A stretch of 64,000 bases of DNA from Rheinheimera aquimaris (GTDB lineage Bacteria > Pseudomonadota > Gammaproteobacteria > Enterobacterales > Alteromonadaceae). The position numbers were made by a program, and so were the translations under genes. Of this stretch, positions 1-12,400 are shown piece by piece (positions within the stretch are counted from its first letter, which is position 1; each line of letters opens with the position of its first letter). The stretch covers positions 496,001 through 560,000 of the forward strand of contig NZ_JAJAVQ010000002.1 in NCBI RefSeq assembly GCF_020531985.1. The letters run 5' to 3'. The notes beneath the pieces are model-generated. The model was not told where the DNA came from, ran no database searches, and was given only the letters and a program-made list of their open reading frames with translations.

Positions 1-1626
1 GGTATCCTTGTCATGGAACACCAGCTCAGGTGCAATATGCTCCTGCGCGTGCGGGCGGAACACCGGCTGAAATACGCCGTACTGCAACCAGCGGATATAC
101 AGCTCCTTATCAAACGTTTCACCGCCGGCAAAGCCGCCTAAGTCGGAGTGGATATAGCCAAAGCCGGATAAGCCCATCGTCAGTGCCAGCTCGACCTGAG
201 GTTTTAACCCGCCCCAGCTACGGTCAACATCGCCGGTCCAGGGCACCATGCCAAAGCGCTGGCTACCCGGCGCGCCGGCCCGCATCATAATAAAAGGCCG
301 TTTAGCCGGGAAATGCTGTTGCATGCCGCTGTAGACCATGTCGGCCCACTGATGGCCAAACGCATTGTGTACTTCGTTGGCCATACCGATGGCATGCACG
401 GTATCTTCCGGGTGTACTTCCGGTTCGCCCAAATCGCCCCAGACGCCGGCCACACCTTGCTCAGTCAGGCTCTGATAAATCTGCCAGAACCAGTTTTGGC
501 CCTGCTCGCTGAACACGTCAATCAGGCCGGTGTTGCCAAAGTAAAAATCAAAGGTTTTAGGCTGGCCATCAAGCCCTCTGGCGATGGCGCCGGCTGCAAC
601 TGCCTGTTGCCAGCGTTTTGATGTGGTCAGCACAAAAGGCTCGGTGACTAATATGGTGTTAACGCCGTCTGCGCTGAAATCGGCCAGCATTTGCTCCGGG
701 TGAGGGAAGGCAGTGCGGTCCCAGTCCAGGTTGCCCATATGGCCCTGAATATCCGGGCCGAACCAGTATAAATCCAGCACTATGGCATCCAGCGGCAGTT
801 TGGCATCGCGGAACTTTTGCACCACGGCACGGGCTTCTACCTCAGTATGGTAGCCAAAGCGCGACGCATAGTTGCCCAGCGTCCAGCGTGCCGGCAGTGG
901 CTGCCTACCTGTTAAGGCGGTGTAGTTACTGACCAGCTGCGGGTAGCTGTCACCGGCGACGACAACATAACTGCTGCGGCCACCTTCAGCACTAAATTGC
1001 AGTACGTTTTTGTCTGTAGCACCTAAATCGGCTTCGCCTTTAGCGCTGTTATCAAACAGCAGTATGTATTTATTGCTCGATAGCAGCAGTGGCAGGCTGA
1101 AATACATCTGGCTGGATTCAGTGCTGTAGCCATAATGCGCTTTGTTATACAGCGGAAACTTCTGCCCGCGCCGGTCCATACCCAGTGCGCGTTCACCGCC
1201 GCCCAGCAGCTTTTCGCCCGGCGTTAGCGCGAAACGAAAGCCATGCTGCTGGTTGTCAGCATTTTGCACATAACCCTGCTCTTCGGCGAGCAACAGCTTG
1301 CCGCTACGGTAGTAGCTAAGCTTCAGCGGTGATTTTTCAATGTTCACTGTTAAGCCGGCACTGCTTAGTATCAACTTATCGGCAGTTTCCTGTAGCCGTA
1401 GCGCAATATCCGCCGGGCTCTGGCTGATTGAGAACGACGGCAGTTGTTTGACGCCTTTTGCCTGATAAAAGGCTTCGACCACATCGTTCTGATAGAAGTT
1501 TAGCGTGACGGCACCCTCGTCGGTGTCAACAGTGAGTGTGCTGCCCTGCAGATTGTGCTGCTGGTATTGCGCTGCCAGCAGCGCAGGTGCTGACAAAAAA
1601 ACAATAAAAATCAGTAATAAGCGCAT
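1..1626 (-). CDS. GH31 family alpha-glucosidase/alpha-transglucosylase, secreted, 3' end outside window
   Basis: This reading frame is open from an ATG at 1626 to the window edge (542 codons) and is therefore partial at its C-terminus. It begins with a signal peptide ([19 protein letters not shown]), so the enzyme is exported. The family GH31 hallmarks are visible: nucleophile motif WGDLGEPE (Asp about residue 398) and acid/base motif WTGDVDRSW (Asp about 466). The GDLGEPE form resembles secreted bacterial alpha-glucosidases and 4-alpha-glucosyltransferases acting on malto-oligosaccharides. Which of the two reactions it performs cannot be read from sequence. It starts 3 bp after the stop of the GH13 gene, so the two are almost certainly co-transcribed and translationally coupled, for alpha-glucan breakdown outside the cytoplasm. 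Confidence 0.9.
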   Translation of the reverse strand, partial: MRLLLIFIVFLSAPALLAAQYQQHNLQGSTLTVDTDEGAVTLNFYQNDVVEAFYQAKGVKQLPSFSISQSPADIALRLQETADKLILSSAGLTVNIEKSPLKLSYYRSGKLLLAEEQGYVQNADNQQHGFRFALTPGEKLLGGGERALGMDRRGQKFPLYNKAHYGYSTESSQMYFSLPLLLSSNKYILLFDNSAKGEADLGATDKNVLQFSAEGGRSSYVVVAGDSYPQLVSNYTALTGRQPLPARWTLGNYASRFGYHTEVEARAVVQKFRDAKLPLDAIVLDLYWFGPDIQGHMGNLDWDRTAFPHPEQMLADFSADGVNTILVTEPFVLTTSKRWQQAVAAGAIARGLDGQPKTFDFYFGNTGLIDVFSEQGQNWFWQIYQSLTEQGVAGVWGDLGEPEVHPEDTVHAIGMANEVHNAFGHQWADMVYSGMQQHFPAKRPFIMMRAGAPGSQRFGMVPWTGDVDRSWGGLKPQVELALTMGLSGFGYIHSDLGGFAGGETFDKELYIRWLQYGVFQPVFRPHAQEHIAPELVFHDKDT

Positions 1627-1629
1627 GGT

Positions 1630-3534
1630 TTACAGCTCCAGGATCACAGAGGCTAAAGGTGCAAGTTCCAACGCTATACTGCCTGTACCATTGCTTACCG
1701 CTAATGAATATTGGTTGTTGTTAAGAGCGTCGGTCAGGCTGTACTGGCCATCGCTTAACTGCCAGCGGTTCATCAGATCGGCCGGCAGTGTCAGGTTAAA
1801 GCTCACTGCAGCGTCGGCGTTAAAATGGCTGACAACCACCAGTTTCTGCTCGTCGCTCCAGCGGGCAAACGCCAGCTGTTGTTCGCTGTAACCGCTATTT
1901 GCTGCCAGGTTTGCACTGTGCAGCTCGGCGTATTGTCCCATCAGCGCCGGCGCCTTAGCGGTAAAGCTGAGTAGCCTCTGATAGTAAGCATGCAGGGCTT
2001 TATCATCGGCGTTTAACGCGCCGCCATCAAATTTGCCGCCATTCATCCATTTTTGATGCTGTGGCACGCCCCAATAATCAAAAATAGTGGTACGGCTGGC
2101 TTTGCCAAAACCGGCGTCTGCCGTGCCCGGCTCGCCAACATGCTGACCAAAATACAGCATAGTGGGCGAGGTACTGATGGTAGCTGACACGACCATCGCA
2201 GGCAGGCCTTTTCTGGCATCGCCGGCGAATTCCGGCGCGGCGATACGCTGCTCGTCGTGGTTTTCTAAAAAGTGCAGCATATGGTGCTCAATGTCAGCCA
2301 TGCGCTGCTGGGTTTCAATCAGTGCCGAGGTTGGCCCTTTGCCCTGCATCACAAGTTTCAGGCTGTCGTAAAACTCTACTTTGTCGTACAGATAATCCAT
2401 TTTGCCAAGCTTAATATAGTCGCGGTACAAATGCGGCTGATACACCTCGGCTAATAAAAACGCCTGCGGGTTGGTTTGCTTGATGTGCGAGTTTAAGTAG
2501 CTCCAGAACTCCACCGGTACCATTTCGGCCATATCGTAACGAAAACCATCGACGCCTTTGGCCAGCCAGTACTGGGTGATATCGCGGAACTTGCGCCAGG
2601 AGTCTGGCACGGTTTTGCCTTGCCAGAACTGAAAATGCGCCTGCCAGTCTTTTGCAGCATAGTCTGCCGGTAAGCTGTCAAAGTCATAGCTGCCATCTGG
2701 TTTTACGCCGTAATTGATTTTTACTGTTTCATACCAGTCGTCAAAGGCTGGCTGGGCTGCGCGAGAGCCATTACCTGTCCATTTTGCCGGATACTCGGCA
2801 AACTTACCGTCGGCTAACGGATGCGCTTCACCGCCCAGAACCTGATAGCTGTCCTGGAAAGCCGGCACGTTAAACGCCTGGCCAGGCACGTAATAGAAGT
2901 TATTATCGCGGGCATACTCGACAGTAGTGTCATCATTGGCGCCAAAATCCTCAGTGCCTTCAGGGTTCGACAGCGACTGATAAGAGCGGGCGACATGGTT
3001 CGGCACTATGTCTATCAGCACTTTCATACCATGCTGATGGGTGCGGGCGATCAGCTGTTCAAATTCAGCCAGCCGGTTGGCCGGATCGGTGGCCAGATCG
3101 GGGTTAACGTTATAGTAGTCTTTGACCGCATAAGGCGAGCCGGCGCGGCCTTTGATAACGTCCGGGTCGTCATTGCTGATGCCATAAGCGCTGTAATCGT
3201 TAACCAGTGCATGATGTGGTACGCCGGTATACCAGATATGGCTGACGCCCAGGGCTTTTATTGCGTCCAGCGCCTGGGGCGTAAAGTCGGCAAATTTACC
3301 CACGCCGTTCTGTGCCAGCGTGCCCCAGGGCTGATTAGTGTTGTTAGTGTTGCCAAACAAGCGGGTGAATACCTGATACACCACAACTTTATGTTCAGTT
3401 GCCGGACGTTCAGCGGCAGGCTTTGCTGCTACCGGTTCGGTTTTTGTCGACATGGCGGGCTCCGGTGCTTTGCTGCATGACAGCAGCAGGCTGCCTGCGA
3501 CACTCAGCAACAGTATGGTGGCGCTCTTACGCAT
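1630..3534 (-). CDS. GH13 alpha-amylase family lipoprotein
   Basis: A 634-residue alpha-amylase-superfamily enzyme that hydrolyses or rearranges alpha-1,4-glucans. All four GH13 signatures are present: region I DIVPNH (about 175-180), region II GFRYD with nucleophile Asp334, region III LLAEVYQP with acid/base Glu363, and region IV ENHDEQ with Asp427. The start was placed at 3534 rather than 20 codons upstream. It gives a clean lipoprotein signal with lipobox LLSC (Cys20), and an AGGG ribosome-binding site lies just upstream. The protein is thus predicted to be lipid-anchored in the periplasm or outer membrane. It is first in an operon with the GH31 gene. A 20-bp palindrome 70 bp upstream is the likely regulator site. 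Exact substrate (maltodextrin, cyclodextrin, pullulan) is unknown. Confidence 0.92.
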   Translation of the reverse strand: MRKSATILLLSVAGSLLLSCSKAPEPAMSTKTEPVAAKPAAERPATEHKVVVYQVFTRLFGNTNNTNQPWGTLAQNGVGKFADFTPQALDAIKALGVSHIWYTGVPHHALVNDYSAYGISNDDPDVIKGRAGSPYAVKDYYNVNPDLATDPANRLAEFEQLIARTHQHGMKVLIDIVPNHVARSYQSLSNPEGTEDFGANDDTTVEYARDNNFYYVPGQAFNVPAFQDSYQVLGGEAHPLADGKFAEYPAKWTGNGSRAAQPAFDDWYETVKINYGVKPDGSYDFDSLPADYAAKDWQAHFQFWQGKTVPDSWRKFRDITQYWLAKGVDGFRYDMAEMVPVEFWSYLNSHIKQTNPQAFLLAEVYQPHLYRDYIKLGKMDYLYDKVEFYDSLKLVMQGKGPTSALIETQQRMADIEHHMLHFLENHDEQRIAAPEFAGDARKGLPAMVVSATISTSPTMLYFGQHVGEPGTADAGFGKASRTTIFDYWGVPQHQKWMNGGKFDGGALNADDKALHAYYQRLLSFTAKAPALMGQYAELHSANLAANSGYSEQQLAFARWSDEQKLVVVSHFNADAAVSFNLTLPADLMNRWQLSDGQYSLTDALNNNQYSLAVSNGTGSIALELAPLASVILEL

Positions 3535-3603
3535 AGATTCTACCCTGTGTTGTAGTTTTAATAGATTTGCTGCTGAGTGTATTACAGCTGACATGCATTT
3601 CTA

Positions 3604-3623
3604 TGCTGCATACGTATGCAGCA
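3604..3623. promoter_or_regulatory. Perfect 20-bp palindrome, candidate LacI-family operator
   Basis: The half-sites TGCTGCATAC and GTATGCAGCA are exact reverse complements, with a central CG. An even palindrome with a central CG is typical of LacI-family operators. It sits 70 bp upstream of the GH13 start and about 110 bp upstream of the divergent chemoreceptor gene, so it most likely controls the GH13-GH31 operon through a maltose-type regulator encoded elsewhere. The regulator identity is inference. Confidence 0.6.
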
Positions 3624-3733
3624 GTCTGAATTTACGCGCTATACACTATAGTCGTAGGGCGCTTCCTTTTCCGCTCACCTGCACTATGATGTAACAGAAT
3701 CAAGTTGTTATCGCGAAGATGCGGAGCCTGTCT

Positions 3734-5413
3734 ATGTTCAATTTCTCACTGAAAAATAAAATGCTGCTGCTGGCGGTGTTACCAATGGCAACCGTTGTGT
3801 TGTTGCTGATGTTATTGATCTACAGTCAGATGCGCGCGATGGGAAAAGAAGAGATCACCCAGTTTCGTGCAGACATGATGCAGGAGAAACAGGATGCGCT
3901 GGAGCACCATGTCGCGATAGCTATCAGTGCGGCGACACCTTATATGACCGGCAATTCACTGGATGCTGACCAGCTGGAAGCCGCTAAAGCGGTGATCCGG
4001 GCGATGAAGTTCAGCGATGATGGTTATATGTTTGTTTATGATCTGGATGGCGTAAACATAGTACATGGCTCTAATCAGGCATTGGAAGGGCGTAACCTGA
4101 TCGATCTGAAAGACCCGAACGGCGTGTTTTTAATTCGTGAGCTGATAGCGGCGGGTAAAAAAGGCGGTGGCTTTGTTACCTATATGTGGGATGAAAAGAC
4201 CCGCGGTGGTTTAACGCCTAAGCTCGGTTACGCTGCCGCAATGAACAACAACCGCTGGATTATCGGTTCCGGCTTTTATATCGACGATATCGACCGCCGT
4301 GTTGCCGGCAAAGAAGAACAGATTAGCGAACGGATCCGCGATACCTTACTGCTGATTATTGGCGGCGCCATAGTGCTGTTGGTACTGGTGGTGCTACTGG
4401 CGCTGTTTGTCGCCAATATGGTGGTGAAGCCATTACAAAAAGCCTCGGCGGCGCTGATTGATATCGGCCAGGGCGAAGGCGATTTAACGCAGCGCTTGCA
4501 GATTGAAACAGCTGATGAGGTTGGCGAAGTGGCGCGCGGTTTTAATGAGTTTGCGCAGAAAATTCAGCAGCTGGTCAGTGAGGTTAAGCAGGCTGTCACA
4601 GCACTTAGCCACAGCGCGTCAACTATGCAGCAAATTGTCAGCCTGACCGATCAGGATGCAGGCACACAAAAAGCAGAAACCACTCAAGTGGCTGCTGCGG
4701 TATATGAAATGTCTACTGCGGTACAGGAAGTGGCCAGCAGCGCTGGTTTAGCCGCTAGTGCGGCACAAGACGCTGACAAAGAGGCTGTCGGTGGGCAGCA
4801 AAGCGTGGCTCAGACCATCAGTTCGATTAATAAACTGGCCGAAGAGGTCAATACTGCCGGTGATGCGATTGAACAGCTCGGCGCCAATGCTGACCAGATA
4901 GGTTCTGTTGTTAACGTGATCCGCGGTATTGCCGAACAAACCAACTTACTGGCCTTAAATGCTGCCATTGAAGCTGCCCGTGCCGGCGAGCAGGGCCGCG
5001 GTTTTGCAGTAGTGGCTGATGAGGTACGCACATTGGCGACCCGCACCCAACAAAGCACTAACGAAATTCAGCAGATGATTAACCTGTTTCAGCAGGGTAC
5101 CAAAGATGCCGTGCAGGTAATGCAGCGCGGCCGTGAACAGTCTATCCAGACCGTGGCGCAGGCTGACCAGGCGCGTGAGTCGCTGCAAACCATTACCAAA
5201 TCGGTCAGCACTATTACCCAGATGAATATCCAGATCGCAACGGCAGCAGAAGAGCAAACCGCGGTAGCGGGTGATATCAGCCGCAGTATCCATGAAATTG
5301 CGCAACTGGCTGATCAGGCGGCGAATAATGCCTCACAACTGGCCAGTTCAACCGGAGAGCTGACCGAGCTGGAGCGACGTCTGAGTGCTTTGGTACAACG
5401 CTTTAAGGTGTAG
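3734..5413 (+). CDS. Methyl-accepting chemotaxis protein with single Cache sensor
   Basis: A 559-residue transmembrane chemoreceptor. Order: TM1 (about 8-32), periplasmic single-Cache domain (about 40-190, with the GYMFVYD and [10 protein letters not shown] motifs), TM2 (about 198-222), HAMP linker, and a long cytoplasmic coiled-coil signalling domain. The conserved hairpin tip reads [20 protein letters not shown] and continues [12 protein letters not shown]. The start at 3734 is preferred over the ATG at 3719 because GGAG lies 7 bp before it. sCache_2 receptors generally sense small carboxylates, but the ligand here is unknown. It is divergent from the GH13 operon and its last 11 bp overlap the 3' end of the convergent membrane-protein gene. 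Confidence 0.92.
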   Translation: MFNFSLKNKMLLLAVLPMATVVLLLMLLIYSQMRAMGKEEITQFRADMMQEKQDALEHHVAIAISAATPYMTGNSLDADQLEAAKAVIRAMKFSDDGYMFVYDLDGVNIVHGSNQALEGRNLIDLKDPNGVFLIRELIAAGKKGGGFVTYMWDEKTRGGLTPKLGYAAAMNNNRWIIGSGFYIDDIDRRVAGKEEQISERIRDTLLLIIGGAIVLLVLVVLLALFVANMVVKPLQKASAALIDIGQGEGDLTQRLQIETADEVGEVARGFNEFAQKIQQLVSEVKQAVTALSHSASTMQQIVSLTDQDAGTQKAETTQVAAAVYEMSTAVQEVASSAGLAASAAQDADKEAVGGQQSVAQTISSINKLAEEVNTAGDAIEQLGANADQIGSVVNVIRGIAEQTNLLALNAAIEAARAGEQGRGFAVVADEVRTLATRTQQSTNEIQQMINLFQQGTKDAVQVMQRGREQSIQTVAQADQARESLQTITKSVSTITQMNIQIATAAEEQTAVAGDISRSIHEIAQLADQAANNASQLASSTGELTELERRLSALVQRFKV

Positions 5414-6284
5414 CAGTTTGCAGAGGAGGCTGTGGCAATGGCCTGCGCACAAACCAGCGGCCCAAATGCCACAGCAGCCACAGCGACAACAGAGGAAATA
5501 CCAGCGTCTGCAGGCTGTACACCACTATCAGCTGAATAAGCTTTTCCACCATGGTATCGGAAAAGCTTTTCATCGCGGAGAACATGTCATTGGCTTTGGC
5601 CGCCATTTGCCGCAACCAGCTGAGCGAGCCATCGTTGGCGTTGGTAACGGGTTGTTCAACCCGCTGCAGCGCAGCTGTTTCACCGGTTAATGCTGCTTCT
5701 GCCGCAATACGCTGCGGCTCCAGCACCCAGTCTGACAACTCAGCCACGCCAAAAGCCGCCAGCGGTACGCCGATACGGATCACCAGCAGTACAGCGATAA
5801 AAATACGCAGCAAGTAAGTGCTGCTGGCCCGCCAACTGGCTGGCCCAATGAACACCAGCAGAGTCGATACCAGAATGCCGCTGCCAAACAGGGGCAGCGC
5901 CGCCAGTTTGGCAAATTCGAGCAAGAACAGTTGTAAACCGATAGACGTCATCGCAATAACCATTAAATCGGAATAGCGCACCGCCATATCCTGCAGCGGT
6001 TTAAGTAACTGGCCCGGTTTAACACTGGCAACACCGACACCGACTTCAGCTTCTGACACAAAAGCAATGCCGCGGTCAATCAGCCGGGCAGTAGCGAAAG
6101 AGGCGCTACTGAGTAGCAGGCTGTGCTGTAACACCGAATGCGCTTTATTATCCAGCGGTGCCAATGCCGGGTTAACCACGCGCTGCTGTAAAATACCACT
6201 GTACAGTGCCGCAGCCAGCGCCAGGACGGCCAGCAATATCACTAATATACGCCGGGTAGGGCTGAGCTGGCGGATATATTTCAT
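5403..6284 (-). CDS. Unrecognised multi-pass inner-membrane protein
   Basis: A 293-residue protein I cannot assign to a named family. Hydrophobic segments are at about 12-32, 105-125, 130-150, 162-190 and 255-275. The intervening stretch about 190-250 is rich in Ala, Glu and Lys and is probably soluble. The start at 6284 is chosen over one 10 codons upstream because GGAGG lies 5 bp before it. The C-terminus is Arg/Pro-rich ([10 protein letters not shown]). It stands alone on the minus strand, convergent with the chemoreceptor. No catalytic motif is visible. A general membrane-integrity or transport role is possible but unsupported. Confidence 0.75.
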   Translation of the reverse strand: MKYIRQLSPTRRILVILLAVLALAAALYSGILQQRVVNPALAPLDNKAHSVLQHSLLLSSASFATARLIDRGIAFVSEAEVGVGVASVKPGQLLKPLQDMAVRYSDLMVIAMTSIGLQLFLLEFAKLAALPLFGSGILVSTLLVFIGPASWRASSTYLLRIFIAVLLVIRIGVPLAAFGVAELSDWVLEPQRIAAEAALTGETAALQRVEQPVTNANDGSLSWLRQMAAKANDMFSAMKSFSDTMVEKLIQLIVVYSLQTLVFPLLSLWLLWHLGRWFVRRPLPQPPLQTATP

Positions 6285-6376
6285 GCAGGCCTCCATCAGT
6301 GGTGACTTAGACACTCAGACGCAAGAGTGTAGATCAGCTATCTGAGCCCAGTATTAACGATATTGCCGTACAGATA

Positions 6377-6406
6377 AAGTAAAGGCACCAAATGGTGCCT
6401 TTACTT
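6377..6406. terminator. Bidirectional intrinsic terminator after the giant surface-protein gene
   Basis: Perfect inverted repeat: AAGTAAAGGCACC, loop AAAT, then GGTGCCTTTACTT. It lies 15 bp beyond the stop codon of the 2374-residue protein on the minus strand. The A/T flanks provide a short U-tract in either direction. Confidence 0.85.
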
Positions 6407-6421
6407 AGGGTTATACCAGCT

Positions 6422-9400
6422 TTAATGGCGGCGGTTGTATCTGCTGCGGCGCAGGACTGACAACGCCAACAATGCCAACAGCCACGGATTGACCGCACCG
6501 CCTGAAGATTTCTCTGGCGGTGTCACTACCGGCGGTACTGCCTGTACAGTGACACTTACTTTGGCTTGCGCTGTGCCGCCGCGGCCGTCACTGATTTGCA
6601 CACTGATCTCATCAGTACCGCTAAACCCGGCCTTAGGTGTATAACGCAGCGTTTGAGCAGCGGTTATCGCCACTGTACCCTGCTGTGCGGCGGCGCTGCT
6701 GATGCTTAGCGTATCGCCATCGGCGTCACTGGCGTTGGCCAGCACGTTAATTTCAATCGCGGTTTTATCATCTGTACTGGCGGTACTATCTGTCAAAGAC
6801 GGCGGCCGGTTATAGTAAACCGTCACATTCGCTGTGGCATTGGCACTGCCATTATTACCATCTGCGATGCTGTAATTTACCACGGCATGACCGATAAAGT
6901 CCTGCGGTGGGGTATACCACAGGCTTTGGCCATCTTCGCTGATAACAACAGTGCCAAAGTTAGCGGATGCCTGCTGAATAGTTAATGTATCGCCATCAGC
7001 GTCGGTATCGTTGTCCAGTACGTTAAGCTGGTGCGTCTGATTCCACTGCACACTGTAGGCATCATCACCTGCTAGTGGCGCTATGTTATCCGTTACCGGC
7101 ACTGCGACGGTACCGGGGTCAACTACAGCAGAGTTTACCTGGCCGTCGTCATCGTTCGGGCCGCCATCTTCGATGGTTAGCTGCACACACCAGTTGCCTG
7201 CGATAAGGCCTGGTTGCCATTGCGCAGCGCCTGGCGGTGGACAATAGCCTGTTGCCCCTGTCGCAGATGCAACAAGGTTATTACTGTCGACGACAAAGCT
7301 TTCCCATTGCCCACGGCTGAACTTACGATAGATACCGCCTGCAGGGATAGGTGCAGCTTGCGGGATCACTATGCGCACGGATTGCCCTCTAGCTGGCAAG
7401 TCAGTTACAGCAAAGTCGAATATACCGCCGACCGCTTTGAAGCCGGTGTCTGCAGGTATGCTGTGTACGCTTTGTAATTCGTTACTAAACAATTCTGCGC
7501 CGCCTGACTGGCCCGCCAGCGCAAAGCGACCTAAACGGCAAAGCACACCCGGATCACATTCCATTAGGAACGCATTGGTGGTATTAATTTGCTGCGGCAG
7601 AATATTAGTCGATGGCATATTGTCGAGATAATTAGGAATACCATTACCATCTACATCTCCACTGCCTTCCAGCGCATCAGGAAGGCCGTCTTGATCGGTA
7701 TCCTGATTGGTATCCAGTACGGGCAACGCGGCAATAACCCGGAAATAGTCTGCAGCTTGCACCGTTGTACCCGCTGAATCTGTTACTTCAACCTGAACTT
7801 GCTGTGCGCCGCTAAGGTTGTCTGGGGCAAAACGGATGCTATCGCCATTATCAGTAAAATCGATGTTTTGCGGTAACTGCCAGCTGTAGCTGTGGGTATC
7901 GCCAGTGTTTACATCCGTAACGCTGGCCTTAACCGTTATCGGCCCGCCAATTGAGGTTACCAGTGATGTCGCAACGCCTTGTTGCATTACCGTAAGCTGT
8001 ACCATTGGTGGCAGGTTTGCTTCTGTAATAGTAACGGAGGTGCTGGCATTGGGTGTCAGATTAGGGCCGCTGCTTAGCGTAACGATAACGTCTTTTTCGC
8101 TTACGTTACTCAGGTCTGCAAACACATTAAAGTCAATGCTGGCGCGCAGTCCTGATGTGATCTGCACAGTCCCAGCTACTAAATCATGGTCGCCAGCCGC
8201 TGCTGAACCACCCACACTGTAGCCTACTTCAACCGGGTAGCTGGGGGCTTCACCGTTTAGGATGATGTCAACAGTCACCTTGCTGTTGTTGGCAACGGTC
8301 TGGGCTTTGCTAAGCGATACTAAGGGTTGCACACGCAGTACCTGGCTGGCGGTACTGCTCACACCTTCTGCATCGGTGGCAGTCCAGTACAGCTGATGTT
8401 CACCCGGGCTAAACAGCAGGCTATCTTTATCCAGAGCCACCGCCAGGCGGTTACCATTACGGTCAATGGCCATGGCTACGCCAACATCAACTTTCGTAAA
8501 CAACCCAGTTGCATTGACAGTCAGGTCGTCTGGTACCGTAACGACCGGGGCATCCGGATTACTGCCTTCTATCTGCAGTGCAACATCTGCGCTGTCGTTG
8601 AACTCGCCATCAGTAATGCTGTAGCTTAGATGTATAACGCCACTAAAGTTTTCTGGTGCCGTTAACTGTAACTGATTATTTTGCACCAGCACTGTTCCAA
8701 TACTGGTTTTGGCAAAGGTAATGCTCAGGCTGTCATTATCCGGGTCGGTATCGTTCGCCAGCACATTCAGTGTATAAGTGCCGGACAGGCTAAACGGCAG
8801 GCTGAAGCTGTCATTTTCAGCTTGCGGTGCTTCGTTTACGGCGACGACCTGCAGATTAAAGGCTGGCAGGCTGGCACTTAGCTCACCATCAGATACCGAG
8901 ATCACAATGCTCTGAGTCGTGCCGACATCGCTGCGCTGCGGCGTACCACTCAGTGCTCCGGTGCTGGTGCTGAAACTGGCCCAGGCCGGTTTATTGCTGA
9001 TACTGAACGTAAGCTCGTCACTATCGCTATCTTCAGCTACAGGTTCAAACAGGTAGGCCGTATTCATATTCACACTGACAGCAGGGGTGCCACTAATGGT
9101 AGGTGCTGCATTGCTGGCGGTAACCTCTATGCTAAAAGCGGGCAGTGCAGCACTGGTGGTACCATCAGAAACACTGATAATAACACCGGCGGTCACGCCG
9201 ACATGCTCAGACGACGGTGTACCGGTTAAGGCACCGCTGCTGGTATTGAAGCTGGCCCAGACTGGCATGTTAGTAATGCTAAAGGTCAGCGTATCGTCAT
9301 CAGCGTCAGCAGCCGTTGGTACAAAGCTGTAGGCATTGCCTTGCAATACTGTTGTTGCCGGTGCCCCGCCAATAGTGGGTGCGCGGTTCGACTGTTGCGG

Positions 9401-12400
9401 TGTCACACTGTTTGATGCACCTGATGCAGCACTGGTACCGGCAGAGTTGGTAGCGGTAACGGTAAAGGTGTAAGTCGTACCATTGGTTAGGCCAGTAACG
9501 GTTAATGGCGCACTGGCCCCGGAGGCAGTAAAGTTGCCCGGGTTCGACGTCACGGTATAGCTGCTGATGGCTGTACCACCATTAGAGGCAGGTGCAGTAA
9601 AGCTAATCGTCGCCTGGCTGTTGCCGGCAGCCGCAGAGCCTATGACCGGCGCGCCCGGCAGAACCGCATTAACGGCGAAGGTGCGGCTAACCTGGGTTGC
9701 CGGCAAATAGCTGGCATTACCGGCTTGATCGGCATTAATGGTACAGCTACCTGCTGTGACAAACGTTAAAGCGCCACCGCTGGTAATGGTACAAACAGCA
9801 GTAGTGGATGAGGTAAAGGTCGGTGTTAACCCCGAATCCGATGTTGCTGTCAGTGTTGGGCTGGTACCAAAGTTCTGCGCCCCCGGATTTGCAAAGGTAA
9901 TAGTCTGAATAGCTGCCGGGGTAATGGAATTAGATGCAGCCGACGCAGGGCCAGTGCCGGCGGCATTATTTGCTGTGACAGTAAAGGTATAGGCCTGGCC
10001 ATTGGTTAACCCGGTTACCACTATCGGCGACGCAGCGCCATTTAACGGTGCAACATCTGCCGGGTTTGTTGTTACTGTGTAGCTGGTAATCGCGGAGCCG
10101 CCGGTATTCAGCGGCGCCACAAAGGCAACGCTGGCCTGGGTATCGCCCGCAGTCGCTGCCGGGCTGGTTGGTGGCGCGGGAACTACAGGGTTAACGGTGA
10201 AAGAGCGGCTGATCTGGGCAGCGGGTAGATAGGATGAATCACCTGCTTGGTCGGCATTAATGGTACAGGTACCAGTTGTGACGAAGGTCAACGTTCCGCC
10301 TGTTGTGATAGTACAAACACCGGTTGTTGATGAAGTAAACGTCGGAGTTAGTCCTGAGTCGGATGTCGCTGTCAGTGTTGGCGTGGTACCAAAGTTTTGC
10401 GCGCCCGGATTATTAAACGTAATCGTTTGAACTGCCGCGGGTGTTACTGAGTTGGAGGCGGCTGATGCTGCGCCGGTGCCAGCACTGTTAGTTGCCGTGA
10501 TGGTAAAAGTATAGGGCGTGCCGTTAGTTAAACCGGTGACGACAATCGGTGATCCGGCACCAACGCCGGTAAAGCCGTCTGGATTTGATGTTACGGTATA
10601 ACCGGTAATCGTCGTGCCGCCGGTATTGGCTGGTGCTGTAAAGTTGACGCTTGCCTGAGAGTCACCTGCAGTGGCAGTAGCTACCGTCGGCGCACCGGGA
10701 ACTACAGCATTAACCGTAAAGGTTCGGGATACCGTTGTTGCAGCATTAGTGGCAGCATCACCCGGCTGATCGGCATTGATGGTACAGCTGCCCGCGGTGA
10801 CAAAGCTCAGAGCGCCACCGCCGGTAATGGTACAAACCCCGGTTGTGGATGAGCTAAAGGTTACGGTTAAACCAGAGTCTGACGTTGCGGTTAACGTAGG
10901 TGTGGTACCAAAGTTTTGCGCCCCCGGGTTGGCGAAAGTAATGGTCTGGGCTGCTTTGGGTGTTACAGCATTAGAGGCTGCAGAAGCAACACTGGTGCCT
11001 TTTGCATTCGTCGCCGTTACCGTAAAGGTGTAAGCAGTGCCATTGGTCAAGCCGTTAACCGTAATATTGCAGGCTGCCGGGCCCGCACAATTGCCTGTGG
11101 CTCCACCCGGGCTGCCTGTTGCAGTATAAGTGGTAATAGCAGTGCCGCCATTATTGACAGGTGCGGTAAAGGTGACAGTTGCCTGACTGTCACCCGCTGT
11201 GGCGGTGCTGATAGTGGGGGCATCAGGAACCGTGAGGCCATCCACCAGCACAGAGGCAGTACTGGCGACATTGTTTAATGTCAGATTCATATTATTGCCA
11301 ACAGTGTCTTTTAAGGTGCCACTGTTAGCGTCAATTGTACCTGTAATAGTTACGCCGTTAGCATCAAAATCGCCGGGAATTACTGTGTAACGGAACACTA
11401 TCGCCGGGCTTCCGCTGCCACTAAGATAGCTAGCCTGGCGGGTTGTGGCCCCCACAACAACGGCAATTTGTGGCGTGCCGCCACTGGTATCCACAATAAT
11501 GTTTTCGCTGGCATTAACAGTAAAATCAAGGTTTTGCCCAGCAATGTAAGTGTTATTGGCAGGTACTGACACGCTGGTAACAGTTGGGGCAACCCCATCA
11601 ATAATGATATTTTTATTTGCACTTAAGGAGTTCGATGTGCCGGGAGATGCCAGAGTCAAAGAGGCACTGTTGCCAGCAGCGTCTCTGATAGTGCCGCCAT
11701 TGAGCGCAAGAGCGTTAATTCCAACGTAATCCAGATCAGCGCTGGTATCGCCAGCCTGCACCGTATACGCGAACGTTAGCTGATTAGATCCCGTGCCAGT
11801 TAAGTAGCTCGCTATTCGATCTGTGGTGCCGGTTTCCAGAGTTAACTGCGGCGTACCAGTCACAGTGACTGACTCGCCGAAGCTCACTTGGATGCTGATT
11901 GAGTCACCTGCCTTGTAAGTGCCGTTAGCAGTGCTGGAAGTGACTGAAGTGACAGTTGGCGCGGTATGGTCAAACGTGTAAAGCTGACCACTGGTATAAC
12001 CGGTAGTAATCGCATTTCCAGCAGTGTCCGCGATACCCGTACCGGCATTGTTCAAATCTAACCGTAGTGTTCCGTCGCCACTGATGCCGTTGACTGCAAC
12101 AGTATAGGTGCTGGCATTGACCGGAGTGACACTGGCAACGGAGCCAGAGGTGGTGCCGGTTGCGGTCATTGTAAAGTCGGAAGTATTAACACCGGTCACG
12201 TTTTCGCTAAAGGCCACCGTGTAATCAACATTGGTTGCATTAGTGAGAGCGCTAGTGACGCGGTTGATGGACGATACGGTTGGGGGAGTGGCATCCGGCG
12301 CTTTTATGTCGTCAAGCGTCACGGATTTAAAAACAAAATATCTATCTGATGGAGGGGTGCCATTGTAACTAATGACAAATCGCTTCAGATCGTAGTTGCT

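Noticed and set aside
2821..3480. 219-codon open frame on the plus strand
   Set aside because: It lies wholly opposite the GH13 gene, whose catalytic motifs are intact; no ribosome-binding site or recognisable domain.
9390..11240. Possible CRISPR-like or non-coding repeat array
   Set aside because: Units are about 520 bp, contiguous and in frame within a single long gene.
10776..11390. Several open frames of 60-120 codons opposite the giant gene
   Set aside because: They mirror the repeat units of the coding strand and reflect low stop-codon density in Thr/Gly/Ala-rich repeats.
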